Positions 22,044 to 32,886 of a stretch of 64,000 nucleotides of DNA are shown in pieces. The translations under genes and the position numbers were made by a program. Each line of letters begins with the position of its first letter. Position 1 is the first letter of the stretch. Location of the stretch: positions 728,991 through 792,990 of the forward strand of contig CAUYUJ010015305.1 of assembly GCA_963575745.1 (NCBI GenBank), given 5' to 3'. This DNA comes from Prorocentrum cordatum (lineage: Eukaryota; Sar; Dinophyceae; Prorocentrales; Prorocentraceae). Under the pieces are notes generated by a model. That model had not been told where the DNA came from. It saw nothing but the letters and a program-made list of their open reading frames with translations, and ran no database searches.

Positions 22044-22135
22044 AAAGAGGAGGAGGACGAGGAGGATGAGGGGGAGGAGGAGGAGAAGGAGGACGAGGAG
22101 GAGGAGAAGGAGGACGAGGAGGAGCAGGAGGAGGA
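22044..22135. repeat. GGA/GAC purine tract
   Basis: Purine-rich GGA tract next to the SL stub. It differs from the two internal tracts, so it marks the outer edge of the array. Confidence 0.9.
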
Positions 22136-22389
22136 GCCCTTCTTTCCCCCTCCGACCTTCCAGCGATTGTAAGGTTTGGGCCAGGCTGGGGCATCTCTGA
22201 GCCGCCTACATCCCAGCTCCCAGCAGCCATGTTGAAGACGCCGTGCCCGCGGACCCACAATAGGTCCCAAAAGGATCCAAAGAACCAACCAACCAACCAA
22301 CCAAAATCCGTCCCCACCTACTCCCCTCCCAACTCCCCCACCCACTCCCCGGCTACTCGTCCACCCCCTTCCCCTCCTTCATCCCCCGA
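22136..22389. other. No gene recognised
   Basis: Includes a short AACC repeat near 22287 (CCAACCAACCAACC). No domain. Confidence 0.35.
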
Positions 22390-22650
22390 CGATGACGAGA
22401 AGAGGGAGAAGGAAATGGACGAGATGGAGGAGAGGAAGTAGGAGGACGAGGAGGAGGAGGAGGCGGAGGATCATGAGGAAAAGGGAGGAATTGAGGGAGG
22501 AGAGGGCGGAGAAAAGAAACGTGGGTGGAGGAGAGAGGTGGGGTGAAGAGAAGGGGGGGATGATGGAGGGCTGGTGGGAGGAGGGAGGCGGGGGGAAGGA
22601 CTGAGGAGGGAGGAGTGAGAAGGGAGATGGGAGGAGAAGGAAGAGGCGGC
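22390..22650. repeat. GGA purine tract
   Basis: GGA/GAGAA repeats on the plus strand. Confidence 0.9.
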
Positions 22651-22839
22651 GAAACCCCCACCCTTGCCCCGGGCGCCCCCTGCTGGCTGCCCCGCGAGGC
22701 GGCGCTGCCGCTGCGCGGGCGGCGGCCGCTGCCGCCCGCGCTGCGCGTCGCCTCCCGGCTGGCCGTCGTGGACCCGCGGCGGCTCCCGGTGCTCGTGCTG
22801 CAGCTGCGTTCCCGCAGTGCGCCGAGCCTGGGCCCGGGG

Positions 22840-22980
22840 CCTCCTCCCCGTCACCTTCTGCCCCCTTCTGCCTCCCTGCTTCTGCCTCCCTCCAGCCCTT
22901 TCTCCTTCCCTCCCACCCTCCTCTCTCCTCCCTCATCCTCATCCTTCCCCCCTCCTCCACCACCTCCTCCTCTTCCTCGA
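22840..22980. repeat. CTCC pyrimidine tract
   Basis: CTTCTGCCTCC, CCCTCC and CCTCCTCC repeats. The opposite strand bias to 22390-22650 is notable. Confidence 0.85.
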
Positions 22981-23769
22981 AGCTCGAAGATGCGGACTGG
23001 TTCCTTCAGTCGAAGCGAAACGCTCGAGCCCCGTCCCGCCTGCAGTCGCCAGAGGGAGGACAAGGAAAAGGGGCACCAAGAGGCAGAACAAAACACGACC
23101 GAGCGACGGACCTTGTGCCTCCTCCGCCACCTCCTCTGCCTCCTCCTCCCTCACCTCCTCTCTCTATCCCCCCTGTCCTCCGAACCTCTCCGACTTCTAC
23201 TCCGCACGTCGTAGGTCTGAGGTCTGATGTCCACCAGGGCCAGGCGTGTCGGCCAGAGGTCCCAAGCCCGCCACCAGACGTGGGGTGGCAGCCCTCCGCC
23301 CTCCCTCCCGCCCTCAAACACTCCCTCCTTCCCTCCTCGTCCCGTTCCTCCTTCGGCCTCCTCTCTCCTTCCCCCCTTCTCCCACTGTCTCTGTTGTTCG
23401 ACGCGGTCCGAGCGCAGCGTCTAAGTTTTGTCCTCACGGATTCGCCACCGTGCCTCGTGGCACGAAGGGGAGTGTCCCCAACTCCCGTAGAGTGACGACT
23501 GAGCACACTCGGGGCGTTGACCTAAAGAACCATAGATCAGGAACGAGGCCCATTTTTTTCCATCGGTTAAACGTCGATTCCCAATCGAAGACCTTAGGAA
23601 AACCGAAGGCAAATAAATAAGGAACACGGAACCCTTCTCCAACGCAACGGGTTCCTCCTTCAGCGCGCCGACTGTGTTGGGTAGTGTGGTTGCTCTGCAG
23701 CGGGCCCACAGCTCTGGAGGTTTCCAGCGTGCCTCCCGATGTTTCCCGCTAGACCGTTCTTGGGCCAGA
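22981..23769. other. No gene recognised; short CTC tracts
   Basis: CTC-rich stretches at about 23115-23180 and 23285-23400 in otherwise unique sequence. No coding domain recognised. Confidence 0.4.
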
Positions 23770-24330
23770 GGGCCCCGAGATGTGCAAGGAGGGCCCGAGA
23801 CGCCCCCACGACAATGAAACAGAACGTGCCGAGTCGACCCAAGAGCGCTCCAAGACGCAGAAGATGGACTCAAGACGGCCCAAAATAGGCCGCCAATATA
23901 GGCTCCAAGAGACCGCGAACGAGGGTCCCAAGAGGCAGACGTCATTGACTTTCCACATGCTTGGGGCAGAGTTTTGCGTTCTCGCCATTTCGGGCTCCTG
24001 GCGGGCCGAAACGACCCAAGAGGTCACTAAAATCGCCCAGAGACGTCCCAAACTGATCCGCAAGGGCCCAACACGGCCCGAGAAGCCCCCGAGGGCCCCG
24101 GGAGGATCTCAAGATGGGGAACACGAACTGGAATGTCGAGCCCTCGGCTGACATCTCAGACCAGCCGCAGGCCCCAGAGGCAGCAAGAGGCCCCCAAGAG
24201 GCCCACAAGATGCCTCCAGAAGGCCCCAAGAGGTTTCCCCCAGGAGGCCCCAAAAGACCCCGCAGACGCCCCCAAGAGGCCCCCTGAGATGCCTCCGAGA
24301 GCCCACGGAAAGGTTTTTGCGAAAACCACC
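23770..24330. repeat. AGGCCCC/CCAAGA degenerate repeat block 2
   Basis: Same short motif family as 5425-6020 (CCCAAGAGGCCC, CCCAAGAGG, GCCCACAAGA), with unique interruptions near 23930-24010. Confidence 0.75.
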
Positions 24331-24589
24331 CCACGAGACTCGTTCATACATTCAACAAGGCTTTGGTCCACGCCCCAGGCATTGTGGCGGGATTGGCCGA
24401 AAACCGTGAATGCCTGCTCCCAGCCTCTCGCACGACCAGACGTGTTTGCAGGCCGGGCCATAGGTTTCGCTTGGGACCCCATTGCAATCGACGGCCCCAA
24501 CGTTGAATTTGCTAGAAGCGTGCGTGGCAGGAGGCAAACATTTTTTTCGAATTGTGGCGTTCGCCTGGGCCCCGCGCGCATTCGTTTGG

Positions 24590-24715
24590 AAACTTCCACC
24601 ATTGCGCAAATGGGGGCCGAACATTTTCCGATGTGGGGCTCGTTCCTCAACTCGTAGCACTGCAAGTGTAAAAGGTGTGCAGCACTTGCACGGATTGAGG
24701 GCAGCTCCCCACCAT
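24590..24715 (+). repeat. Repeat family F, diverged copy
   Basis: ATGTGGGGCTCG... and GCAGCACTTGCACGGATTGAGGGCAGCTCC follow the order seen at 4265-4560, with many substitutions. Confidence 0.45.
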
Positions 24716-24803
24716 AATGAGACTATCGCGGGAAATATCATGTGAGTGCTTCTATGGCAAGTATAATGTTGGCCAGCGAAGACCCACAACTGTAGGTTAT
24801 ATC

Positions 24804-24996
24804 GCTGCGCGTGTGTAGTCCATGTGGCGTAGGCTTCGTGGTTCATGCTGTGTGGTGTGGTACCAGCTGTGTAGGATACGCTTTGTGGCGCTTGCTATGT
24901 CGTGTGAGTGCTACGTGGTGCATGCTATGCGGTATGCGTTATTTGGACCGATATATTTTAGGTAAGCTCTGTGGTATAAGTCATGTGGTGCAAGCT
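24804..24996. repeat. Degenerate short-period minisatellite
   Basis: Irregular units of about 18-22 bp around GTGGTGCATGCTATG and GTGTAG-CATGTGG. No coding value seen. Confidence 0.6.
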
Positions 24997-25026
24997 GGTG
25001 CCCCTTCTCCGCTGCGGCACAGCGAT

Positions 25027-26197
25027 TTATCGCCGAAAAGAATACGCATATAATTCATAATGCCTTGCAAACCTTTGATCAGAGCAGAAACTAACGCTCA
25101 GCTCACACTCGATATGCAATGCCTCCCCATATCTATGTCGACAGCAGCCTGCACCAACCCTTCGAGAGTAGCGAGGCGCTGCGCGACCTCCTTCTTGGGT
25201 TCCACTTGGGCTCCCATCACATCCTTCAGCATCGGACCTATGAATACGGGTCGCATGGGCCCCAGCTGCACCCTCTTGGCCTTGGCTGCCAGGCGGGCTC
25301 ACTGCTCGCCATATGGATGGCCCTGCAAAGGGTATCGCCTCACCTTCACCGCATTCTGGGCCGCCTTCTCCCCCTCCGGCGCCGCAGCCGCATCCATACC
25401 GACGTTTTCAATATGGGGGCTCATCATTGGCCATCTGGACGTCGACAATCGGCACCTTCGCCCCCGTCGTGACCTTCATTGCCTCCACGTGCCCCACCTC
25501 CTGCACCCCCTCGAACTCCAGGGACATTGGGACATCATGGCCTCCGCGCCGGTCACGTCCTGCACCGCCGCGTCGCCAAGATCTCGGGCGCCACCTGCTT
25601 GGCGCACTCGTCAAGGTCGCCAGCCCAGCGCGCCCCCTTCGAGGCCTTCGCGTCGGCCACGCGCGCCGCCAAGTCGAGTTCCACGGACCTTCAAGTCGAC
25701 TGGCGGCAAAGCTCCGCTCGCGGTCGCAGGTCTTAATCTGCCTGCCGCTGGCCGCCGCGATCGCCGTCGGCAAGAACTTCTTCTTCAGCGCATTGTCAAC
25801 CTGCAGATGGAGCTCCCAAATGAATTCACGAAGCTCCATGGGCTCATCTGCAAGCGCATCGCACGCCCCCTGCACTTCCTTGCGCTCGGCCGTCGCCCGT
25901 GAACTCGCAATTAAATTAGCGCAAATCCACTTGCCCCCAATCATCGGCGCGCCGATCGTTGAAACGGTCATGCTCGTCGACCGTGGGTCCCCCGTCCCCG
26001 ATGTCGAAATGGTGGACCTTCGCCACGTCAATAAACGCGTCACTGGGCACCATCGACGGAACCTGCTCGGACTTTTCCAGCGACGTATCGAAGCATCCCA
26101 CAGCCCACCTGTTGATGGCAAGTACGGCGGGGGGTAACAAACAAACCATGCGATGGAAAGGTGGATAATTGATAGACGTGGCCTCTATCTGATACAA
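25027..26197 (-). pseudogene. Unknown decayed gene downstream of a candidate DinoSL relic
   Basis: A minus-strand frame spans 26121-25408 (about 237 codons) with protein-like stretches ELREFIWELHLQVDNALKKK, FLPTAIAAASGRQIKTCDRE and a C-terminal MSLEFEGVQEVGHVEAMKVT. A different frame covers 25302-25027. There are no recognised domains. Upstream on the same strand is a candidate DinoSL relic (26248-26265). An inserted mRNA copy of an unidentified gene is one reading. Frame changes and the absence of a supported ATG make a live gene unlikely. Confidence 0.35.
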
Positions 26198-26247
26198 TGA
26201 TCCGATACTGTCTCGCTATCGTGAAACAGGCAGATAGGATGGCGCTA

Positions 26248-26265
26248 CCTTGAGCCAAGGCAACG
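26248..26265 (-). other. Candidate DinoSL relic with 3-nt gap
   Basis: The minus strand reads CCGTTGCCTTGGCTCAAG. Against the DinoSL it needs one 3-nt deletion after CCGTAGC and two substitutions. The duplicated copy at 31731-31748 needs only one substitution besides the gap. Weaker than the relics at 20.2 kb and 36.0 kb. Confidence 0.4.
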
Positions 26266-26499
26266 GCGGATGTAGCGTTCGCTATACAGTCCCCTTGTAT
26301 CTTTTTCAAGGTGAATTGGGCACCCCCCACGTTTTGAGCCACGGGGCCCAATAGGCCACCCCGGCCACATCCAATGAGCCCCGAGAGGGCTCCAAGACCT
26401 GCAAAGATATCTTCAAGGGGGCTCCACAAGAACCCTAGGAGGCCCCAGTGGGACCCCAAGTGAGCCCTTAAGCTGGCCCTCGTCGTCTCAAAAGCTCGG

Positions 26500-26900
26500 C
26501 TTCCCTTCCTCCTTTTCGCCGTCCGTTCCTTCCCTCCTCATGTCCCGCCTCCTCCCTCCTCCAAATCCTCCCTCCTCCTCCTCCTCCTCCTCCTCCTTCT
26601 CCTCCTCCTCCTCCTCCTCCTCCTCCTCCTCCTCCTCCTCCTCCTCCTCCTCCTCCCTCCTCCTCCTCCTCCTCCTCATGCTCCTCATCCTTCTCCTCCT
26701 TCTCTCTCTCGTGCCGCAGTCCTGTGAATCCTCCTCCTCCTCCTCCTCCTCCTTCTCTTCTTCCCCCTCCTCGTCGGCCTCATTTTCCTCCTCCTCCTCT
26801 GTCTCTCTTGCCCCACCCCTCTCCCCCCCCCTCCCCCCTTTTCCCCCCCCCTCCTCCTCCTCCTCCTCTTCCTTTTTCCTCCTCCTCCTCCTGATCTTGC
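26500..26900. repeat. Long CTC trinucleotide tract
   Basis: CTC/TCC repeats with CCCC runs, inside segmental duplication copy 1. The matching tract in copy 2 is shorter. Confidence 0.95.
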
Positions 26901-27285
26901 CCTCCGAGCATGGCTCAAGATAACCTCCGACTGATCTCCAAGAGGCCTCAAGCCAGGCTCACGATGGCCCAAGATAGATGAGCGTGGCTCGGGATAGCCT
27001 CCGACAGCCTTTAGCTGAGAACGGCTCAAGATAGCCTCCAAAACGACTCGAAGAAAACCAAGTATCGTGTCTGGATTGGCCGCTGGGGATCCGCGAAGAA
27101 GCAAAAAGTCGAACATGCTCCGCTCAGCCGCGCGCGCTGAAGGATCAGGCATAAACAGCAGCCAGCGCCGCGCGCCCTCGCCAGCCAACGCCGCAGGTCG
27201 GCACCCAAAGCGTGCGAGCAGAAAGGCTGGCTCCGACAGCGAACGTCTTGCTCGGCTCTCTGGACTCTAGGACCTCGCAGAACTC

Positions 27286-28408
27286 GCCTCCACGACTATC
27301 TGGAAGCGCACCCCCATCTGGGAGTTCAAGACCATTTTGGGCACCGGCCGTCGGAAGCACGGGCGTGTCCCAAATAGAGCTCGGTCCAAAAGCAGCAGCA
27401 GCAGGTAGGCCAGCCGCGCGTCCACAACGAGGGCAGAGGGCATCCAAAACAGCTTTGTCCACATCAATCTAGGACGGCTGCGGCGCAAATTCCTCGGCCT
27501 CCGCGTCGCGCGGAAGGCGGGGGAGGACTGCGCAGAAAGAAGCAGGCCATGGCGTCGCGGCATCTTCGACTGCGGGGACCCAAGCCCGCCGAACACGGGT
27601 CGTTGCCTCCATCCTGTGGGTCAGCAGCGCCGCCAGCAGGACCACCAGCGAAGCTTCGTCAACGTCCACCAAAGCGAGGCCCAGGGTCGTGACCAAAGTG
27701 TCCATCGTCGTCATCGTCCCCACCATCACCCCCGCCACCAGACTCGCCACGTTCAGGGGTAGCGCGTGGTGGAACCATCTGCAATCAGGAAGTCGGCTCT
27801 CGAGTGTCCGTCCGAATGCTTATGCCCACGACCAGCGAGACGCATGGTCGCCGCCACCGTTTCCAGCCAGTCCAAAGTGTAGAAAACGAGCGGCTGCGCA
27901 GCAGCAGCCACGCGAGTTTAGGGATATACCAATAAACTCACTTTCTGCATGCCTGTCTGGTCGTGCGTAGCCGACGCGACCACCAACTTGTACTCCGCGA
28001 CGAGCTGCTCTCGGAGGAACGCAATGCGGGAGCGGCCCATCATGCACCACGCCGCGGGGAGAGGACCGCGGGAGGGCGCGCGCGCGCGCGCCGGCCAACC
28101 CCCAACCCAGCAGGCGTTAGGGACAAAGAGGGCTTGCTGATGATAGTGAAGACGATGCTGGTTATATGATGCTGATAACAGTGCTGTGGTTGTGGATGGT
28201 GGTGTTGATTTGTCCCTCCACAGCGGGTGGGGCCAGAGGTCCCGCGGCGACGAGGTGGCCCTTCGGGGAGGGCAAGGCCCGCCGTGAAGAAGTTGCAATT
28301 GGCCCAGCAGCAGAACAGGTGGAGAGGGTAGAGCATCGAGACCATGGTGCGACGAAATCGAGGGGGCAAGCACCAACGAAGGACATGCCCCCGCCCCTGG
28401 AATGCACA
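27286..28408 (-). other. Possible exon remnants on minus strand; no gene called
   Basis: Minus-strand frames include MMGRSRIAFLREQLVAEYKL...HDQTGM ending at about 27950, followed by GTGAGT, a plausible splice donor. Next, CTGCTGCTGCGCAG at about 27900 could be an acceptor for a frame reading LVFYTLDWLETVAATMRLAG. The texture suggests one intron between two exon pieces, but no family is recognised and no complete model can be built. Confidence 0.25.
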
Positions 28409-28619
28409 TCAGGCCAGGCTGGGAACCGCCGGGAGCCCTTTAGGGAGGGCCAGCCCCGCCGCACCTATGATGTCCAGCACTGGGTCTGCACGAACAGGAA
28501 TCAGGCCATCCAGGTGCGAGGAGGGCGCTTCGAGGCGCCCGTGCAGCGTAGCCCCGAACGCCGCCATATCGGGAATATCCGCACGAACTGGCAGAGCAAC
28601 ATCAAGAGCAGCACGCGCA

Positions 28620-29460
28620 GGAGGCTCAGCACGCACATGTAGGACAGCACCGTGTACATGACTGTCATGAGGACCCGCGTGAACATGAAAGAGGCCATCG
28701 AGTTGCGACGAGACTGCCTCTAGGTGCGCCTCAAGGTGCACTTGCAGGAATGCATCAGTCCCCGCCAAATCGATATCCGCACGGACGGGAGGATCAACAT
28801 CAAGATCAGCACGTACATGAAATCAGTACGAACAAGATCTGCGCTGGCAGGGGGATCAGCGCGTACAGGAACCGCACGCACGGCAGGAACAGGAAGATCA
28901 GCACGTACATGGGGACCAGCACGTACGGGATCAGGATGTACAGGAAGATCAGCACGTACATGATCAGCACATTCAGGATCAGCACGAACAGGACCTGCAA
29001 GTACAGGAAGGTCTGCCCGCACAGGAATACCAGGAGGCTCAGCACGCACATGTAACATGTAGGACAGCACCGTGTACATAACCATCATGAGGATCCGCGT
29101 GAACATGAAAGAGGCCATCAAGTTGCGACGAGACTGCCTCGGGGTGCGCTTCAAGGTGCACTTGCAGAAGTGCAGCGAACCCCGCCGAATCAATATCCGC
29201 ACGAACGAATCATTATCAGCAAGTACATGAGGATCAGTAGGAACAGGATCTGCACTGACAAGGAGATCAGCACGTACAGGGACCGCACGTACGGAAGGAA
29301 CCGGAAGATCAGCACGCACATGAGGACCAGTACATACGGGATCAGCATGTACAGGAATATCCGCACGTACGTGATCAGCACGTTCAGGATCAGGACGAGC
29401 AGGATCTGCATGTACAGAAAGGTATGCACGCACAAGATGATCAGCACGTACAAGATCCGC
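28620..29460. repeat. Tandem duplication of about 420 bp (two copies)
   Basis: Equivalent points (CTTGCAGGAATGCAT at 28741 and CTTGCAGAAGTGCAG at 29161) are exactly 420 bp apart. Each copy holds a non-repetitive block coding for CKCTL(R/K)RT-RQSRRNLMASFMFTR on the minus strand, followed by a GTACGTGCTGATC minisatellite. Confidence 0.88.
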
Positions 29461-29690
29461 ACGGATCATCACGAACATGAGGATCGACATCAGGATCCGC
29501 ACGCACGGGAAGATCGATCTCAATATCTGCACGTTCAGGTATATCAGCTTCAGCAGCACGTACGTGATCAGTACGCACACGGACATCAGCACGCACCTGA
29601 GGAACGACATCGGGATCCGCAAGATCGGGAGGATCGACATCAGGATCAGCACGTACAGGTAGATCAGCACTCGCACGAGTTCTCCGAAGC
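28800..29690. repeat. Minisatellite based on GATCAGCACGTACAGG
   Basis: 12-15 bp units (GATCAGCACGTACAGGA, GATCCGCACG, ATCAGCACGTACATG) fill most of this interval on the plus strand. On the minus strand the three frames read as repeats of VRADP, YVLI and similar, which explains the long frames here. Confidence 0.88.
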
Positions 29691-30549
29691 GTGAAAGATA
29701 TCCGCACGAGCCGCAACAGAGTCCGAGAGGCCATCCAGTCGCAAAAAGAACATGACAAACTGATGGTCAAGCGCACTCTGGATAGAAGCCCGAACATCAT
29801 CTGTACAATGAGGTCCACCAAAAGTATCGTGACAGCCGTGGACATCTGGACGACCTGCAGAGCAAGCGCCACCAATAATACCAGCGCCATCAACCTGATC
29901 AGGATAAAAGGCAGGAGCCTCAGAGTTGAAGGGGGACGTGGGCACAGCAGGAAGTGGCCCACATCCAAAAATATCAGGATCGACGCCAACGCCAGGATGC
30001 TTCCGCGGCCGCTGGGTTTCAGGCCCGCCGCGGCCGGCCTGCCACGGGTCAACCCCACCAAGAACACGCCACTGGTCCAATCCACGAAGATCCGGTGGGT
30101 CACGCCGACCACCATCATCGAAAGGAGGCCCACCAGGCCCACGATCGCTCGCGTCATCCCCGACATGGCCACGTCGATCGCCACGCGATGCCCTACCACG
30201 ATCAGGTGCCGCCGAGAGCCAAATGGCGAGTTCACTGGTGCGCGTCCCAGCATGTTTATGTCCTCGGTCCACAGCCACATACTCTGCACACAGGGTCTCG
30301 ACGAGGTCGAGCTGAGCCAGTGTGATGTTCCGAACGCTGTCCGAAACGAGAGGGCAATCGTGCGCCAGCAGCAGCTTGATCTTGCCCCTGCCCTGCGCAG
30401 CGGCGGCCCAGAGGGATATGTGCACAGGGGTGCAACCAGCCGCCAGCCGCCAGCCCAGGCAACGCGAGCGAGAACCACCATGACCCACGCAACTGCCGGA
30501 GCAGTGTCAAAGCCCGTGGCTCAGCAAGTACATCAGCAAAAGTGGCTTG

Positions 30550-30580
30550 TGGCTGGTGGTGGTGGTGGTGGTGGTGGTGG

Positions 30581-30645
<65 letters not shown>

Positions 30646-30665
30646 GTGATGATGATGGTGATGGC
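30550..30665. repeat. GGT then GAT trinucleotide tract
   Basis: GGT repeats passing into more than 20 GAT/ATG units. Poly-Asp or poly-His frames result. Confidence 0.95.
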
Positions 30666-30939
30666 GGAGCAAACTCTGAGGATGACTCGAGCGAGGCGCG
30701 GGTTAAATCATCCCTGATGGGAGGGCCGCGGAGGGGTATTGCGCTCCACCGTTCGCGCCAACATGCCGGGAATGTCTTGAGCGGGTTGCCTGTTCGGCGC
30801 GCGACGTCCTCCGATTACGGAGCATACTTTGAGGATGTCTCGAGCGAGGCACGGGCTTTCGCACCCGAGAGGGGCCAGATCTTGAGGATGTCTCGATCGG
30901 CGTACTTGCTTTTGCTGGCCAAGCTCGTGGGCACGGATC

Positions 30940-31260
30940 CTCCCCAGGATGCCACAGGAGGGGTTTCAGGAGACACCAGAAGGCCACAGGAAGGCTCAAT
31001 GGGGCCACAGGAGGCCCCAGGAAGCCCCAGGAAGCCTCAGGAAGCTCCAGGAGGCCACAGGGGGCCCCAGGAAGCCCCAGAGGGGCCACAGGAGGCCCCA
31101 GGAGGCCCCAAAAGACTCCAAGAGGCCCCAAGAATCACCATGAGGCCACAGGTGGCCACAGGAAGCCACAGGAGGTCACAGGAAACGCCAGGAGGCACCA
31201 AGACGTACCGGAAGGCACCAGGAGGCCCCAAGGGGCCCGAGGATCAGGAGACCTCAGAAG
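30940..31260. repeat. AGGCCCC/CACAGGA repeat block 3
   Basis: Units such as CCACAGGAGGCCCCAGGAAG repeat roughly every 10-12 bp. Related to the 5.4 kb and 23.8 kb blocks, with CAGG replacing AAGA. Confidence 0.8.
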
Positions 31261-31572
31261 GCCACAAGTCTGGGTGTCTGATTTGACGCGGCCGTCAGTT
31301 TGCCGATGTGTGTAGGTGCTTGGTGGGGAGATGGGAGATGGGAAAGTGGGAATGTAAGTTAGTTGAAGAATATTGGGAGTATAGTGGCTGAGAGCCAGCG
31401 CAATCGGGTACCCCTCTGTACCGTGGCAAGCTGTACATAACACCCGATGTAAGAGCCAGCCAAATAAAGATCAGGCCGGCTCCGCTACCAACTGAAAAGC
31501 AAGGGTCAGAAGCTTGGCCATGAGGAAATAAACTGATAACCCGGCTCTTAGGGTAACGTCGCCAACGTATCG
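31261..31572. other. No gene recognised
   Basis: Unique sequence between a repeat block and the segmental duplication. No domain. Confidence 0.4.
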
Positions 31573-31730
31573 AAGTATCCCACAACTCATATCTTGATGG
31601 CATGTAAGACGGGAGGTAAGAGACTAGCCATGCGATGGAGAGGTGGATCATTTATAGACGTGGTCTTTGTCTGATACAATGGTCCGCTAGTGTCTCACGA
31701 TCGTGAAACAGGCAAATGGGATGGCCCTAC

Positions 31731-31748
31731 CTTGAGCCAAAGCAACGG
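31731..31748 (-). other. Candidate DinoSL relic in duplication copy 2
   Basis: The minus strand reads CCGTTGCTTTGGCTCAAG. With one 3-nt deletion, 17 of 18 bases match the DinoSL. It is the better-preserved partner of 26248-26265. Confidence 0.45.
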
Positions 31749-31969
31749 CGCCAAGACCCGCAACCCCGAGAGGGCCCCAAGACCCGCGAAAGTATCCCCA
31801 ACTGGGCTCCACGAGTACCCCAAGAGGCCCCACTGGGACCCAAAAAGAGCCCCTGAGATGGCCCTCGTCGTCTTTCAAGAACCTCTCGCAACAAAAAATC
31901 TCCAAAGCTCGACTTCTTATTTTTCGCCGTCCGTTCCTTCCCTCCTCATTTCCTGCATCCTCCCTCCTT

Positions 31970-32215
31970 TCAGTCCTCCCTCCTCCTCCTCCTCCTCCTC
32001 CTCCTCATCATACTCCTTCTCCTCCTCTTTCTCGTGCCGCATTCCGCTTCCTCCTCCTCCTCTTTTTCTTCTTCCCCCTCCTCGTCGGCCTCCTCCTCCT
32101 CCTCCTCCTCCTCATCCTCCTTCTCTCTTGTTCCTCCTCCTCCCCCCCTACCCCTCCTCCTCCTCCTCCTCTTCCTCCTCCTCCTCCTCCTCCTCCTCCC
32201 CCTCCACATCTTCCT
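31970..32215. repeat. CTC trinucleotide tract
   Basis: CTC/CTT repeats within segmental duplication copy 2. Confidence 0.95.
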
Positions 32216-32612
32216 CCCAGGAGGTCGAGCATGGCTCAAGATAGCCTCCGACTGATCTCCAAGAGGCCTCAAGGCAGGCTCACGATGGTCCTAGATAGCT
32301 GAGCATGGCTCGGGATAGCCTCCGACAGCCTCTAGCTGAACATGGCTCAAGATAGCCTCCAAGAGGACTCAAAGAAAACCTCCGATCGTGTCTAGATTGG
32401 CTGCTGGGGATACGCGAATAATCACAAATCTAACATGCTCCGCTCAGCCGTGCACACAGGAGGATCAGCCATAAACAACGGGCAAAGCCGTACACCCTCG
32501 CCAGTAAGTGCCGCAGGTCGGCACTTACAGCGTGTGAGCAGGAAAGGCTGACTCAGACAGCGAACGTCTCGCTCGGCTCTCTGGTCTCTGGGACCTCGCA
32601 GAACTCGCAGAA

Positions 32613-32886
32613 GGACATGCCCTGCATCAGCAGCACTCCACAAGAGCCACACTGGCCACAATGCATGTCGGATTGCCGAATGCTGCACGGCCTGCGGCAC
32701 AGCTCATTCCGCACCTTGTCCAAGGTAGCAATGGCACCGTGCAGAAAACAGCAGGTGTTATCCTAGGGGAACGAAAAATGCATAAACATAATGACCCTGT
32801 GACGTACCCAACCCTTTCTAGACATGAGGCGATTATACTCAGGACCACTCAATGCTGACTAGCATTCTGAAGGACGCGACACTTGC
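32613..32886. other. No gene recognised
   Basis: Short unique spacer before the 103 bp array. Confidence 0.4.

Larger units (their letters stand above)
19322..22050 (-). repeat. Tandem array of about 930 bp units with DinoSL relics
   Basis: Unit boundaries at 20131, 21061 and 21987 (each starting GACTAGCGGTATCCACGCTG) give units of 930 and 926 bp, with a shorter, more diverged unit at 19322-20130 and a stub at 21987-22050. The two complete units differ at only about a dozen positions by eye, so the duplication is recent. Each of the 20131 and 21061 units contains a DinoSL relic, a GGA tract and a body with long frames on both strands. The minus orientation is preferred because the SL relics and the LINE downstream share it. 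Confidence 0.92.
26085..27285. repeat. Segmental duplication, copy 1
   Basis: Matches 31573-32612 in order: a CCATGCGATGGA-AGGTGGAT block, a GTATCAGA-like block, the candidate SL relic, GAGAGGGC-CCAAGACC, TTCGCCGTCCGTTCCTTCCC, a CTC tract, GAGCATGGCTCAAGATA, CTCCGACTGATCTCCAAGAG, ATGCTCCGCTCAGCCG and CAGCGAACGTCT. CTC tract length accounts for much of the length difference. Confidence 0.88.
28409..30490 (-). pseudogene. Ankyrin-repeat/multi-pass membrane protein gene relic
   Basis: Minus strand. An ankyrin-like segment GCTPVHISLWAAA...KLLLAHDCPLV occupies 30437-30345. In another frame four hydrophobic segments follow at about 30154-30101, 30001-29945, 29920-29852 and 29845-29786, with a basic end FTLRRTR. 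After a minisatellite come two tandem copies of MASFMFTR(I/V)LM-VMYTVLSYM (near 29120 and 28690), the second leading into LRVLLLMLLCQFVRIFPI. Ankyrin repeats before a membrane bundle would fit a channel-like protein, but no pore or selectivity motif is visible. The frame change between ankyrin and membrane parts could be an intron or a lesion. I treat it as a relic. Confidence 0.4.
31573..32612. repeat. Segmental duplication, copy 2
   Basis: Collinear with 26085-27285. The end of similarity is sharp at GACCTCGCAGAACTCGC (32597-32613 against the same word near 27270-27286). It includes a CTC tract at 31970-32215. Confidence 0.88.

Noticed and set aside
26905-26925. GGCTCAAG words near 26912, 27009, 32229 and 32341 as spliced-leader relics
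   Set aside because: They belong to a local degenerate tandem repeat (GGCTCAAGATAGCCTCC) and lack the CCATTTT core.
27328-27342. CCATTTTGG match near 27332 as a spliced-leader relic
   Set aside because: Only nine bases match. Flanks differ on both sides and no acceptor context is seen.
27912-27920. TTTAGGG telomere-type heptamer
   Set aside because: A single occurrence, not tandem.
30256-30672. Poly-His minus-strand frame
   Set aside because: Reading of the GAT/GGT microsatellite.
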